Positions 1 to 8,191 are shown, counted from the stretch's first letter. The stretch: DNA of 12,894 bases from Pyrinomonadaceae bacterium (GCA_013812565.1 JACCTF010000748.1:1-12894), one strand, 5' to 3'. A program made the numbers and translations. Notes: generated by a model from the letters alone, not told the origin.

Positions 1-15
1 CAATCGTAACGATTG
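1..15. promoter_or_regulatory. 15-bp palindrome upstream of the phosphorylase gene (possible operator)
   Basis: The first 15 bases read CAATCGTAACGATTG, an odd palindrome with two 7-bp arms around a central A. It lies about 105 bases before the first plus-strand gene. A TATAAG hexamer at 74-79 could be a -10 box, but I see no well-spaced -35. The palindrome touches the window edge, so its full extent is unknown. It could be a regulator site or a chance short repeat. Confidence 0.25.
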
Positions 16-120
16 CAACAATTCATTTCCGGCATTGTAAGCGTGCTGCTACGTTGTCGCCTGATACGCCCTTTATAAGCCCCCTGATCGGTCGGGCAAA
101 GAAATAACCGGAAGCACGCG

Positions 121-927
121 ATGAACGAAGATCAGAACACGCCCATTCTCTCGCGCAAGCACCACGAGCGGGAGTCGGTTTTTACTGCTGAAAACCTGCT
201 GCGCGAGGCGCGCCGCCAGAAGTCGCTCGCGGCAGAGCGAGTTCCCGCCATCTGCGTACTCGACCCGGACGGCGACATCTTGCAAAACCTGATTGAAAGC
301 AGAAGAGCGAAGCCCGCTGCGAATTGGGCTTGCTACCACACGAAGCTCTACACCTTCGATGATGAAGGCATCCGGCTCGGCATCGTGGCGCACGTCGTCG
401 GTGCTTCATTTGCCGTGCTTGTCGCCGAGGAGCTGTTCGCCGCCGGGTGCGAACTTCTTATCAACATCACCTCAGCGGGGCAGATCACGCAGTTGCAGCC
501 GCCGCCCTACTTCGTCCTGATCGAGCGCGCCTTGCGCGACGAGGGCACAAGTTACCACTACTTGCCGCCATCGGATTACAGCGAAATCGAAGAACAGAAC
601 TTAGGCGTTTTCGCCGAAGCCTTCGCAGACTTCACGCCGCCCGTTCATCGAGGGGCGACGTGGACGACGGACGCGCCGTTTCGCGAGACCGTGGAAGCCA
701 TTCAGTACGCCCGCGAGCAGGGCATCCTCGCCGTCGAGATGGAAGCCGCCGCGCTCTACGCCTTCTCCCAAGCGCGGGGCAAGCCGGTCGTCTGCTTCGC
801 GCACGTCACGAACCAGATGGCGAGCATTGAAGGTGACTTCGAGAAGGGCACGGCGGGCGGAAGTTACGACGCGCTACGCGTAATCGGAGTGGCAGCGCGA
901 ACTTGCTTAAGTAGGAAGCAGAGGTGA
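121..927 (+). CDS. Nucleoside phosphorylase-family protein (PNP/UDP fold)
   Basis: The 268-residue protein resembles the purine/uridine phosphorylase superfamily, whose members split nucleosides with phosphate into a base and a sugar-1-phosphate in the cytoplasm. The sequence shows the family core: a Gly/Ala-rich segment with INITSAGQ near residues 114-121, TTDAPFRET at 182-190, and the ribose-binding motif VEMEAAALYAF at 205-215. Where many family members have a Ser-Asp near the C-terminus, this one has HVTNQMA (228-234), closer to the uridine phosphorylase pattern. Length is normal for the family. There is no signal peptide. ATG 121 is preceded by GGAAG with six bases between. The methyltransferase gene follows after 31 bases and is probably co-transcribed. 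The exact substrate cannot be read from the sequence; a nucleosidase or a non-catalytic relative is possible. Confidence 0.85.
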   Translation: MNEDQNTPILSRKHHERESVFTAENLLREARRQKSLAAERVPAICVLDPDGDILQNLIESRRAKPAANWACYHTKLYTFDDEGIRLGIVAHVVGASFAVLVAEELFAAGCELLINITSAGQITQLQPPPYFVLIERALRDEGTSYHYLPPSDYSEIEEQNLGVFAEAFADFTPPVHRGATWTTDAPFRETVEAIQYAREQGILAVEMEAAALYAFSQARGKPVVCFAHVTNQMASIEGDFEKGTAGGSYDALRVIGVAARTCLSRKQR

Positions 928-958
928 AACGTTTCGCCGCACAGACAAGGGGAAACTG

Positions 959-1597
959 ATGGAACGCAAATCACATTGGGAGAAGGTCTATACAACAAAA
1001 CAGCCGACGGAGGTGAGCTGGTACCAAGCGCACGCGGAAAAGTCGCTGGAACTTATTGCCCGCACAAGAATCGGTGAGGCGGCGCAGATCATCGACGTTG
1101 GCGGCGGGGCTTCGACTCTCGTCGATGATCTGCTGGCGCGGAACTTCCAGAACATTACGGTGTTGGACATTTCCGCCGCCGCTATCGAGAAGGCAAAGGC
1201 GCGACTCGGCGAGCAGGCGCAACAAGTCACATGGCTCGAAGCCGACATCACGCAAGTCTCTCTGCCAAACCATCGCTATGATGTGTGGCACGACCGCGCT
1301 GTCTTTCATTTCCTGACCCAAGCAGAGGATCGGCGAAAATACATCAGCGCACTGCACGGATCACTGAAGCCGAACGGATACGTCATCATCGCAACCTTTG
1401 CCCCCGACGGTCCGCTTCGATGCAGCGGACTCGACGTTGTCAGATACAGCCCCAATGAACTGCATACGGAATTCGGGGATGAGTTTCATCTCGTTGACAG
1501 CTTCAGCGAAGAACACCCGACGCCCTTCGTTACAACTCAAATGTTCAGCTACTGTCTTTGCCAAAGACGTTGTTCCCCAGCAGTTCCATACTCTTGA
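959..1597 (+). CDS. Class I SAM-dependent methyltransferase
   Basis: The 212-residue soluble protein has a Rossmann-type methyltransferase fold. SAM-binding motif I is IIDVGGGAS (residues 44-52). The acidic end of strand beta2 is VLDIS with Asp70, motif III-like EADIT follows in the 90s, and the post-motif YDVWHDRAVFHFL spans about 107-119. The N-terminus (HWEKVYTTKQPTEVSWYQ) is typical of a widespread family of small methyltransferases that bacterial annotation leaves without a defined acceptor. ATG 959 has AAGGGGA at 947-953 just upstream, so the start is well supported. The gene lies 31 bases after the phosphorylase gene on the same strand and converges with the arabinofuranosidase gene, 88 bases away. 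The substrate cannot be inferred; small molecules such as thiols or metalloid compounds are used by some relatives. Confidence 0.88.
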   Translation: MERKSHWEKVYTTKQPTEVSWYQAHAEKSLELIARTRIGEAAQIIDVGGGASTLVDDLLARNFQNITVLDISAAAIEKAKARLGEQAQQVTWLEADITQVSLPNHRYDVWHDRAVFHFLTQAEDRRKYISALHGSLKPNGYVIIATFAPDGPLRCSGLDVVRYSPNELHTEFGDEFHLVDSFSEEHPTPFVTTQMFSYCLCQRRCSPAVPYS

Positions 1598-1685
1598 TCT
1601 TCTTGGGGTGACACAGATGAGTTTGACGAAGCGGCAGCATGATCACCGCATCACTGTATCGGAATCTTGTGCCCCGTGATGTCCG

Positions 1686-3281
1686 TTACACGAGTTTGGC
1701 CTTCAGCATCGTATATGAGTGGGGAGAGAAGCGGTGGCGGAGCTTGCGCCCGTCCCCTTTCGTGGAGCGCGTGACCGTTTGAACCACAGTCTTTCCGAAG
1801 TCGTTCTCCGCTTTGATATCGGGTCCATTGACCTCGGCGACTTCGACAGGTCCGGCAAACTGCTTGTCCTGAATCTCAAATTCCGTTTCGATTGCCTGGT
1901 CACGGTGACGGTTGACAACGTTCAGCACGAGCGTGCCGTTGTCGTATGCGGCCGACGCATCGAGGTACGGCACAAGGCCGAAACGCTTGCTCTCGTATTT
2001 CGGGCTTTCCACAAACAGCTCCAGCGCGGTGCCTTTGGTGTTGTTCGCGAAGAGTTGCAGCGGGTAATAGATGGTCTGCAGAAACAGACCCTTCTCGTTC
2101 GTGAAGATCGGCGCGATCACGTTAACCAGTTGCGCCATGTTCGCCATTTTGATGATGTGAGCGTGGTTCACAAACGAGTTCAGGAACGTCGCCACGACCA
2201 GCGCATCTTCCAGATTGTAACGCTCTTCCAAGATGCGGCGTCCCCGCTGCTGCTGGCCGCGGGCGCGATACCAGACGTTCCATTCGTCCCAGGCGATGTG
2301 GATGCGCCGGTTGCGCGGCTCCCCTGACATCGCCGCGTTGATTATGCCCTCCGTCGTCTTGATCCGATCATCGAGATCAAGGGAACTGGTGAGGAACTCG
2401 TAGTAGTCGTTATCGCGGTTGCCGACATACAAGTGAATCGCTAAGTAGTCAATGTGGCGCTTCAGATGTTCGAGCACCGTGCGGTTCCACCCGATCCAGT
2501 CAATCCCTGTGGCGAAGTGTGACGATCCGGCCGCGATCAACTTGATATTCGGGTCTGTCCATTTCATCAGCTTCGCCGCTTCCAAGGCGAACTTGCCGTA
2601 GTCTTCGGCGCTGCGGTGGCCCATCTGCCATGGCCCGTCCATCTCGTTGCCGAGTCCCCAATAAGTCACTTTCCACGGGTCCTGCCGCCCGTTCTGTTTT
2701 CGCAGCCGTGTCATGGCCGTGTCCTGCGCGGAGTTAACGTACTCTACCCACTGCTGCGCCTCGGTCCAAGTGCCCGTGCCGAGATTCACACAGACGTACG
2801 GCTCGGTTTTCATCATCTCGGCGTACTGGAGGAACTCGTGCGTGCCGAAGCGATTGCTCTCGACCGTGCCCCAAGCCATCTCCAGGCGGCGCGGCCGCTG
2901 ATCGCGCGCTCCGATGCCGTCCTTCCAGTGATAGTTCGATACGAAGTTGCCGCCCGGCCATCGGAGATTGGTAACGTTCAACTTCTTGGCAGCTTCCATA
3001 ACATCACGCCGGAAGCCGTTGGAGTCGGAAAGAGGCGATTCTTCTTCAAACACGCCGCCATCTATGCAGCGGCCGAGGTGTTCGATGAAATTGCCATAGA
3101 TCTTAGGGTCGATGTCCCCGATGGTTCGCTCCGAATCGATCTTCACCCTGGCGCGAAGTGGATTCTGCTGTGCGCGGACTGCAAAGGGCACGGCGATTAG
3201 AGACTTCGTAAAGGCGCGGCGGGAAATCTTCGTGTCGTGTTTCAAAGCTATAAGTTGCTCTGTAGAGTGTTTCAAATTCAT
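1686..3281 (-). CDS. Alpha-L-arabinofuranosidase, GH51, Tat-exported
   Basis: The 531-residue enzyme should remove terminal alpha-L-arabinofuranose from arabinan, arabinoxylan or arabinogalactan by a retaining mechanism. Visible GH51 landmarks are IDPKIYGNFIEHLGRCIDGG (57-76), NLRWPGGNF (105-113), the acid/base Glu213 in GLGNEMDGPW (209-218), and the nucleophile Glu333 in AWDEWNVWY (330-338). An all-beta C-terminal domain is expected after about residue 420. The N-terminus carries a twin-arginine signal, SRRAFTK at 20-26, then a short hydrophobic stretch ending near AVRAQQ, so the protein is probably exported folded to the periplasm or beyond. The ATG start has GGAGGA nine bases upstream. It is the last gene of the minus-strand run, after a 333-base spacer, and may also have its own promoter. 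Two catalytic Glu residues and full length indicate an active enzyme. Confidence 0.93.
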   Translation of the reverse strand: MNLKHSTEQLIALKHDTKISRRAFTKSLIAVPFAVRAQQNPLRARVKIDSERTIGDIDPKIYGNFIEHLGRCIDGGVFEEESPLSDSNGFRRDVMEAAKKLNVTNLRWPGGNFVSNYHWKDGIGARDQRPRRLEMAWGTVESNRFGTHEFLQYAEMMKTEPYVCVNLGTGTWTEAQQWVEYVNSAQDTAMTRLRKQNGRQDPWKVTYWGLGNEMDGPWQMGHRSAEDYGKFALEAAKLMKWTDPNIKLIAAGSSHFATGIDWIGWNRTVLEHLKRHIDYLAIHLYVGNRDNDYYEFLTSSLDLDDRIKTTEGIINAAMSGEPRNRRIHIAWDEWNVWYRARGQQQRGRRILEERYNLEDALVVATFLNSFVNHAHIIKMANMAQLVNVIAPIFTNEKGLFLQTIYYPLQLFANNTKGTALELFVESPKYESKRFGLVPYLDASAAYDNGTLVLNVVNRHRDQAIETEFEIQDKQFAGPVEVAEVNGPDIKAENDFGKTVVQTVTRSTKGDGRKLRHRFSPHSYTMLKAKLV

Positions 3282-3442
3282 ACCCTGCTTTCCTCCAGTT
3301 TAAGTGCACTACGTTGAGGCCACATTTCACAGCATTCACTGAGTTGAGATGACGAGACGCATAACTGTCAGCGAATTTGGTTGAAGTGTGAAAACAGATT
3401 CGCCTGACAAGACCTTAAGTTGCTGCTCGATGGGCGCGACCT

Positions 3443-3462
3443 GACAAGTGACGAGTGACAAG
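3443..3462. repeat. Left arm of 20-bp perfect inverted repeat
   Basis: The bases GACAAGTGACGAGTGACAAG are the exact reverse complement of 3584-3603, with about 121 bases between the arms. The unit is the same GTCACTY heptad as in the array at 3580-3614, in opposite orientation. On RNA the two arms could pair into a long stem between the permease and arabinofuranosidase genes. Confidence 0.85.
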
Positions 3463-3579
3463 CAAGAGGGGCCGAAGCAGTTTGAATTGAACCTCTCTAT
3501 CATAGGCTTGTCGCCCAAAGTGCGTTTTTGAATTGCTGGTCTTCAACAATAGAAATGCCCTTGCTGTTGCCTTTCTCTC

Positions 3580-3614
3580 GTCACTTGTCACTCGTCACTT
3601 GTCACTCGTCACTT
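3580..3614. repeat. Tandem heptanucleotide repeat, five copies of GTCACTY
   Basis: Five consecutive heptads alternate GTCACTT, GTCACTC, GTCACTT, GTCACTC, GTCACTT. The array ends exactly one base before the reverse-complement stop codon of the permease gene (3615-3617). The same unit appears inverted at 3443-3462. Near variants (AAGTGATGAG, one base different) sit in two other spacers of this operon. This resembles the short tandemly repeated repetitive sequences known from cyanobacteria and other large genomes. Confidence 0.85.
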
Positions 3615-4553
3615 TTAAGACGCACGGCGTTGCAGAATCTGGTCGGCGATGACCCCAATAAGAATCACCGCGCCCATCACAGCGAAGTTGAGCGAACTCG
3701 GAATCCCTAACAGGTTGACGAGGTTTTGCAGAACTTGCAGCAGAGCCGTCCCGATCAGTATGCCGATGATCGAACCTTCGCCACCGCGCAAACTACACCC
3801 GCCGAGCACCGCTGCGGCAATGCCGTAGAGTTCGAAGAAGTTGCCGTGCGATGAAGGCGAAATCGAATTAGTGTAGAAGGCGAAGACGATTCCTGCGATC
3901 CCCGCTAACGCGCCAGACAGAATGTAAGCACTCGCCACGACGTTGCGCGAGTTGATTCCTGAATAACGCGCCGCCACTTCATTACGCCCGACCGCGAACA
4001 GGTAGCGTCCATAAACCGAACGATGGAGCACGACCCACATCACGAGGCTAATGACAGCGAGCAACACAAACGGCGTCGGGATCCCGACGAGACTTCCCGT
4101 CGCCACATTACGTAGGGTCTCGAATCCGGCGGCGCTTCCGAAGCCCTTTGTTTCGTCGTTCGCAATGAAACGCGCCAAGCCTCTGTAGAAAAGCAACCCG
4201 CAGAGCGTAACGATAAAAGGCTGCACGCGCACTCGTGTAATCAGAAAGCCGTGTAATGAGCCGAACGCCATGCCCGCGCCGATGACAACAAGCACGGCTA
4301 AAACACTCGACCAACCCCACTCTGTCAGCATCATCGAGAGCAGCACGCCCAAAAGCGCGAAGAGCGAACCCACCGAGAGATCAATTCCCCCCGTGATGAT
4401 GACCAGTCCGAGGCCGATGCTGAAGATGCCGTACGCGCCGATCAAGCGCGCCATATTCTGCAGATTAGCGGGGGCAAGGAAACGCGGGTTAAGTGCCGTG
4501 ACAACAATGCACAGCACTACAAGCAATAAAAATGTCCCCAGTTCTTTCTTCAT
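3615..4553 (-). CDS. Sugar ABC transporter permease, RbsC/BPD_transp_2 family
   Basis: The 312-residue protein is very hydrophobic, with roughly eight to ten membrane segments. It carries the family hallmark GGIDLSVGSLFAL at about residues 55-67 and the cytoplasmic EAA-like region near residues 240-255 (GIAAAVLGGCSLRGGEGS), which couples to the ATPase. It should form the inner-membrane channel of a monosaccharide importer of the ribose/galactose/arabinose class, as a homodimer with the ATPase encoded just upstream. Length fits RbsC-type permeases. The start has a purine-rich AAGGAAGAAGG at 4558-4568 just upstream. The gap to the ATPase stop is 45 bases, and the binding-protein gene is further upstream, so one complete importer is encoded. 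The transported sugar cannot be read from the permease; arabinose or galactose follows from the neighbours. Confidence 0.93.
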   Translation of the reverse strand: MKKELGTFLLLVVLCIVVTALNPRFLAPANLQNMARLIGAYGIFSIGLGLVIITGGIDLSVGSLFALLGVLLSMMLTEWGWSSVLAVLVVIGAGMAFGSLHGFLITRVRVQPFIVTLCGLLFYRGLARFIANDETKGFGSAAGFETLRNVATGSLVGIPTPFVLLAVISLVMWVVLHRSVYGRYLFAVGRNEVAARYSGINSRNVVASAYILSGALAGIAGIVFAFYTNSISPSSHGNFFELYGIAAAVLGGCSLRGGEGSIIGILIGTALLQVLQNLVNLLGIPSSLNFAVMGAVILIGVIADQILQRRAS

Positions 4554-4574
4554 CTCGCCTTCTTCCTTGTGCCT

Positions 4575-4584
4575 CTCATCACTT
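4575..4584. repeat. Heptad-repeat variant in the ATPase-permease spacer
   Basis: CTCATCACTT here differs by one base from the CTCGTCACTT units of the array at 3580-3614. It lies in the 45-base spacer upstream of the permease. The same unit, inverted, occurs at 6105-6114 and in part at 6134-6142. It may be a decayed member of one dispersed repeat family, though a 10-base match alone is weak. Confidence 0.4.
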
Positions 4585-4598
4585 CACAGAGGCCAAGC

Positions 4599-6101
4599 TC
4601 ACCCGCGACTGCCGACCGCTAAACGCATGATGTTCTCTTCCGTACACTCGCCTCGTTCTAAGATTCCCGTCAGCGAGCCCTCATGCATCACGGCGACGCG
4701 GTCGCTTACGCCTAAAACTTCTTCCATGTCGCTGCTAATCATCAGAATCGCCACACCCGATTCTGCCAGCCGGCGCATCAGCTCATAGATCTCGGCTTTC
4801 GCGCCGACATCAATGCCGCGCGTTGGTTCGTCGAAGATCAAGACCTTCGGTTCAAGCGAGAGCCACTTCGCCAGCACGACCTTTTGTTGGTTGCCGCCGC
4901 TCAAGTTTGCCGTCTTCACCTCAACGGACGTGGCTTTAACGTTCAACTTCTTGCACATCTCAACTGCGCTTTGACGCTCCCGCTCGTGCGCGATGAGTCC
5001 TAAGGTTGCATAACGCCCGAGGGCGGGCAGCGTGACGTTTTCTCGGATTCGGATGTCGGTGATGAGACCGGCATGGCGGCGGTCTTCCGGGATGAGGTAA
5101 ATGCCGTGCTTGATGGCGTCTTGCGGCGTGCGCACTCGCAACGGCTGATCGTCGAGGGTGATAGTCATTTCAAGTGCGCCGTCAACGCCGAAGATAGCTT
5201 GCGCAAGTTCCGAGCGCCCCGCGCCGACGAGTCCCGCCAAGCCCAGAATTTCTCCTTTGCCGACATCAAAAGAAACTTGCTTGTCGGGGTAGCGACTCGT
5301 CCGCAGATTCTTGACATTAAAGTAAAGCGGGGTTTTGTCAGCAGCCGGATGCTGATAAAAATGGTCGAGATCGCGCCCGACCATCATCTTCACCATCCGG
5401 TCGTGGTTGACGCTCGCGCGCGTGAGGCTTCCGGCGTTCGCTCCGTCGCGCAGCACAACCACACGGTCGGCAATCTCTTCGACCTCACCAAGGCGATGCG
5501 AAATGTAGATGATGCCGACGCCTTGCGAGCGTAGCTCCTTCACGACTTCGAGCAGGCGTGCGGTCTCAGAGAGCGTCAAACTCGAAGTAGGCTCATCCAT
5601 GATGAGGAGGCGCGCTTCGAGCGAGAGGGCCTTGGCAATCTCGACCATCTGCTGCTGCGCGATCGAAAGTTTGGAGAGTGGAATGGAGGTCGGAATCTCT
5701 AGACCTAAGCGCGTGAGCTGTACTTGCGTCTCTTCGTGCATCTTACGATTGTCAATCAAGCGCAAAAAGCCACCGCGCAGGGGTTCACGACCGAGAAAAA
5801 CATTCGACGCGACATCCAGATTATCGAGCACGTTCAATTCTTGATGAATAAAGGCGATGCCATGTTTAATCGCCTCGGACACCGAAGCGATCACGACCGG
5901 AGAGCCGTCAATGAAAATCTCCCCGCTGTCGGGTTGATGCACGCCACCGATGATCTTCATCAGCGTCGATTTGCCTGCGCCGTTCTCGCCGATGAGCGCG
6001 ATCACTTCGCCCGCGTGAATTTCAAGTTCAACGCCTTTCAGCGCGTGGACGCCGGGAAAGCGTTTCTCGATTCCCTTCATTTGCAAAACGGCAGCGTTCA
6101 T
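4599..6101 (-). CDS. Sugar ABC transporter ATP-binding protein, two-domain RbsA type
   Basis: The 500-residue protein contains two fused ATPase domains, as in RbsA, MglA and AraG. Domain 1 has Walker A GENGAGKS (38-45), signature LSIAQQQ (145-151), Walker B LLIMDEP (165-171) and switch His202. Domain 2 has a degenerate Walker A GLVGAGRSE (290-298, Arg for Lys), signature LSGGNQQ (400-406) and Walker B LIFDEP (421-426). A degenerate second P-loop is normal for this family. It powers the monosaccharide importer formed with the adjacent permease and binding lipoprotein. No Shine-Dalgarno sequence is visible before ATG 6101; the 110-base spacer upstream contains heptad-like units instead. The C-terminus and length match the family. 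Confidence 0.95.
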   Translation of the reverse strand: MNAAVLQMKGIEKRFPGVHALKGVELEIHAGEVIALIGENGAGKSTLMKIIGGVHQPDSGEIFIDGSPVVIASVSEAIKHGIAFIHQELNVLDNLDVASNVFLGREPLRGGFLRLIDNRKMHEETQVQLTRLGLEIPTSIPLSKLSIAQQQMVEIAKALSLEARLLIMDEPTSSLTLSETARLLEVVKELRSQGVGIIYISHRLGEVEEIADRVVVLRDGANAGSLTRASVNHDRMVKMMVGRDLDHFYQHPAADKTPLYFNVKNLRTSRYPDKQVSFDVGKGEILGLAGLVGAGRSELAQAIFGVDGALEMTITLDDQPLRVRTPQDAIKHGIYLIPEDRRHAGLITDIRIRENVTLPALGRYATLGLIAHERERQSAVEMCKKLNVKATSVEVKTANLSGGNQQKVVLAKWLSLEPKVLIFDEPTRGIDVGAKAEIYELMRRLAESGVAILMISSDMEEVLGVSDRVAVMHEGSLTGILERGECTEENIMRLAVGSRG

Positions 6102-6104
6102 AAG

Positions 6105-6142
6105 AAGTGATGAGCACAGAGGGATGCGTAATTAGTGATGAG
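6105..6142. repeat. Two AGTGATGAG units upstream of the ATPase gene
   Basis: AAGTGATGAG at 6105-6114 and AGTGATGAG at 6134-6142 lie in the same orientation within the 110-base spacer between the binding-protein stop and the ATPase start. Each differs by one base from AAGTGACGAG in the array near 3443. The first unit sits within a few bases of the ATPase start codon, where a ribosome binding site would be expected. Confidence 0.45.
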
Positions 6143-6211
6143 CCTTGAAAGATGAAATAAAGCAGTAAAGCTTCTATCTGAATCTTTTAAGCTCACACTG
6201 CCGCGTTACCT

Positions 6212-7168
6212 TCAGCTTCGTCCGCGTAGTCCATTGATCTTCTGCGTGAATTCGCCAACATTATCTCGCTTGATGACGAGCGTTGGGATGAACACTTGTT
6301 TGCTTGCCGGAATCGAAGATCTGTCACCCGCGAGCGACTTCGCCATGATCTGGATCGCTTGGTAGCCGAACTCAAAGGGCTGCTGCACCACGGTCGCGTA
6401 GATCAGGCCGTCTCGTACACCCGCGAGCGTTTGGTCTGCTTCATCGAAGCAGACGATCTTGATTTGGTTCGTCTTCCCAGCGTCGCGCACCGCGTTCAAG
6501 ATCGCCGGACCGTTGTAACTCCACAGCCCAACGAGACCGGCGACATCCGGGTAACGCACGAGCGTGTCGGAGACGTTCGACTTCGCCCGGACTTCATCTG
6601 TGTCGTCGGTTCGCACGTCGATGATTTGGACGTTTGTGCCTCGCAATGTTTCCTTGATTCCTTGCAGGCGTTCCTGTGCATTGCGCGCGTCGAGTTTGCC
6701 GACGAAGATCATGATGCGACCGCCCTGCGGCAACACTTCTTTAATAAGCTCTCCGGCCTGGCGTCCGGCAGCGACGTTGTCCGTGCCGACGTAAGCCGCA
6801 CGATTGCTGTTCGGCGCGTCGCTGTCCTGCGTCAACACCAAGGCTTGCTTCGTTACATCGTTGATCATCTGAGTTTGGTTGTCGGGATCGACCGGACTAA
6901 TTGCGATGCCGTCCACGCCTTTGGCAAGCAGATCATCAACGATGCGCTTCTGTTCGGCTGCCGTACCGTCCGATGTGATCTTGAACTCAACCGAAACGTC
7001 AGCGAGTTCCGCATCAGCCTTTTCGCAACCTTTGCGTGCAATCGTCCAGAAGTCCGCCGCGTTGTTGGTGACGAAAGCGAGTTTCTTTGACGACCCTCCG
7101 CTCTGCGAACAAGCTACGCTTATGAGCAGGCAAAAACCGGCGAGCCAGATACGTGAGGTGAGATTCAT
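6212..7168 (-). CDS. Sugar-binding lipoprotein, RbsB-like periplasmic binding protein
   Basis: The 318-residue protein starts with a lipoprotein signal: Arg6, a hydrophobic core, and lipobox-like ISVAC with the lipidated Cys at residue 20, followed by a Ser/Gly-rich tether. The mature part has the type I periplasmic binding fold of the ribose class: KKLAFVTNNAADFWTIARKG, the hinge-region GVDGIAISPVDPDN, YVGTDNVAAGRQAGE, and an FDEAD segment near residue 243. It would capture a monosaccharide and deliver it to the permease-ATPase pair encoded next. The start is fixed by AGGAGAAG at 7172-7179. The galE stop codon overlaps this ribosome binding site, so its translation is probably coupled to galE. 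Placement between galE and the ABC genes ties import to the nucleotide-sugar enzymes. The ligand is not readable; L-arabinose or D-galactose are the best guesses. Confidence 0.92.
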   Translation of the reverse strand: MNLTSRIWLAGFCLLISVACSQSGGSSKKLAFVTNNAADFWTIARKGCEKADAELADVSVEFKITSDGTAAEQKRIVDDLLAKGVDGIAISPVDPDNQTQMINDVTKQALVLTQDSDAPNSNRAAYVGTDNVAAGRQAGELIKEVLPQGGRIMIFVGKLDARNAQERLQGIKETLRGTNVQIIDVRTDDTDEVRAKSNVSDTLVRYPDVAGLVGLWSYNGPAILNAVRDAGKTNQIKIVCFDEADQTLAGVRDGLIYATVVQQPFEFGYQAIQIMAKSLAGDRSSIPASKQVFIPTLVIKRDNVGEFTQKINGLRGRS

Positions 7169-7177
7169 GATCTTCTC

Positions 7178-8191
7178 CTATGGTTTAGAATCTTCAGGCC
7201 GAGATGTAGTCACAGCGTAGCCGCGCGGGTGCGCCAAGCGCCATTCCCAAGCGGTGCGGATGATGTCGGCGAGTTCAGGATAAACCGGCTCCCAACCGAG
7301 AACCCGCCGCGCCTTTGCTGCGTCGGCGATTAAGTGCGAAGGGTCGCCGGGACGCGGCGGCTCAATCTTCAATTCAATCGCTTCGCCGGTCACTCGTCTG
7401 GCCGCTTCGATAACTTCAAGCACCGAGTGCCCTCGGCCATTGCCGAGATTGATGCTCTCCGACGCGCCGCCCGCTCGTAGGTGGTTCAATGCCAAGATGT
7501 GCGCGCTCGCTAAATCCGCGACGTGAATGTAGTCGCGCACCGCCGTGCCGTCCGGCGTTTTATATTCGCCTCCGAAAACGGAGACATGCGAAAGCTTACC
7601 TTCAGCAGTGGCGAGGACGTTCGGAATCAGGTGCGGTTCCGGGTCGTGGTGCTCGCCGCGAAGTTCGGTCGCACCGGCGGCATTGAAGTAACGCAACGCG
7701 ACGAATCGCAGATTATAAGCTCGGTCGTAACTCTCCATGATCCGTTCCATAAAGAGCTTTGACCAACCATACGGATTCGTCGGCTGCTGCGGATGCGTCT
7801 CATCAATCGGTATACTCACCGGCTCGCCGTAAGTCGCGCAGGTAGAAGAGAAGACCAGCCGCTGCACCTGCGATTGACGGAGCGCATTGAGCAGCGCCGC
7901 TCCTCGCGCGACGTTGTTCTCAAAATAGCGCGCGGGTTCTGCAACCGATTCACCGACATAGGCAAAGGCTGCGAAATGTATGCACGCTTCGATTTGATGC
8001 TCGCGGGCGATCTGTGCGACCAACGCATGATCGCCCACGTCGCCTCGATAGAAAGGAACTTCAGGCGTAACAGCTTCGGCGTGCCCGCGCGACAGGTTAT
8101 CGAGCACAACCACCTGCTCGCCCTGCGCCAGCAGCAATTCAACCGTGACGCTTCCGATGTATCCGGCCCCTCCCGTTACAAGGACTGCCAT
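7178..8191 (-). CDS. galE: UDP-glucose/UDP-sugar 4-epimerase
   Basis: The 337-residue extended short-chain dehydrogenase keeps NAD tightly bound and inverts C4 of UDP-galactose/UDP-glucose. It shows the NAD motif TGGAGYIGS (6-14), the catalytic SSTCATYG (115-122) and YGWSK with Tyr141 and Lys145, plus the GalE signatures LRYFNAAGA and [10 protein letters not shown] (216-224). I chose ATG 8191 over the in-frame ATG 8221 because an ideal GGAGGAGG (8196-8203) precedes it and MAVLVTGG is the usual N-terminus; the longer form would add ten odd residues. It overlaps the kinase gene by 16 bases. At the position of E. coli Tyr299, my alignment puts Leu287, so the pocket may differ from the E. coli enzyme. 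In this cluster it could also act on UDP-arabinose/UDP-xylose, but nothing in the sequence proves it. Confidence 0.93.
   Translation of the reverse strand: MAVLVTGGAGYIGSVTVELLLAQGEQVVVLDNLSRGHAEAVTPEVPFYRGDVGDHALVAQIAREHQIEACIHFAAFAYVGESVAEPARYFENNVARGAALLNALRQSQVQRLVFSSTCATYGEPVSIPIDETHPQQPTNPYGWSKLFMERIMESYDRAYNLRFVALRYFNAAGATELRGEHHDPEPHLIPNVLATAEGKLSHVSVFGGEYKTPDGTAVRDYIHVADLASAHILALNHLRAGGASESINLGNGRGHSVLEVIEAARRVTGEAIELKIEPPRPGDPSHLIADAAKARRVLGWEPVYPELADIIRTAWEWRLAHPRGYAVTTSRPEDSKP

Larger units (their letters stand above)
3282..3614. other. 333-base intergenic spacer rich in heptad repeats
   Basis: This spacer separates the permease stop from the arabinofuranosidase start. I see no credible gene; the small frames in it are made of the repeat itself or lack a start site. 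It contains the repeat arrays listed separately at 3443-3462 and 3580-3614, which form a 20-bp inverted repeat. The arabinofuranosidase ribosome binding site (GGAGGA, minus strand) lies at 3291-3296. I could not find a convincing sigma70 promoter. Confidence 0.6.

Noticed and set aside
1598..1685. Shared terminator between the convergent methyltransferase and arabinofuranosidase genes
   Set aside because: I found no stable stem followed by a T-run in either direction.
1719..2327. 202-codon plus-strand frame opposite the GH51 gene
   Set aside because: The minus-strand reading carries the GH51 catalytic motifs and the frame is a shadow.
3336..3518. 60-codon minus-strand frame in the permease-arabinofuranosidase spacer
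   Set aside because: Its middle part is translated heptad repeat (SLVTC-type), it has no ribosome binding site and no recognisable domain.
6296..7090. 264-codon plus-strand frame opposite the binding-protein gene
   Set aside because: It mirrors the codons of a well-supported lipoprotein gene and shows no domain or start signal.
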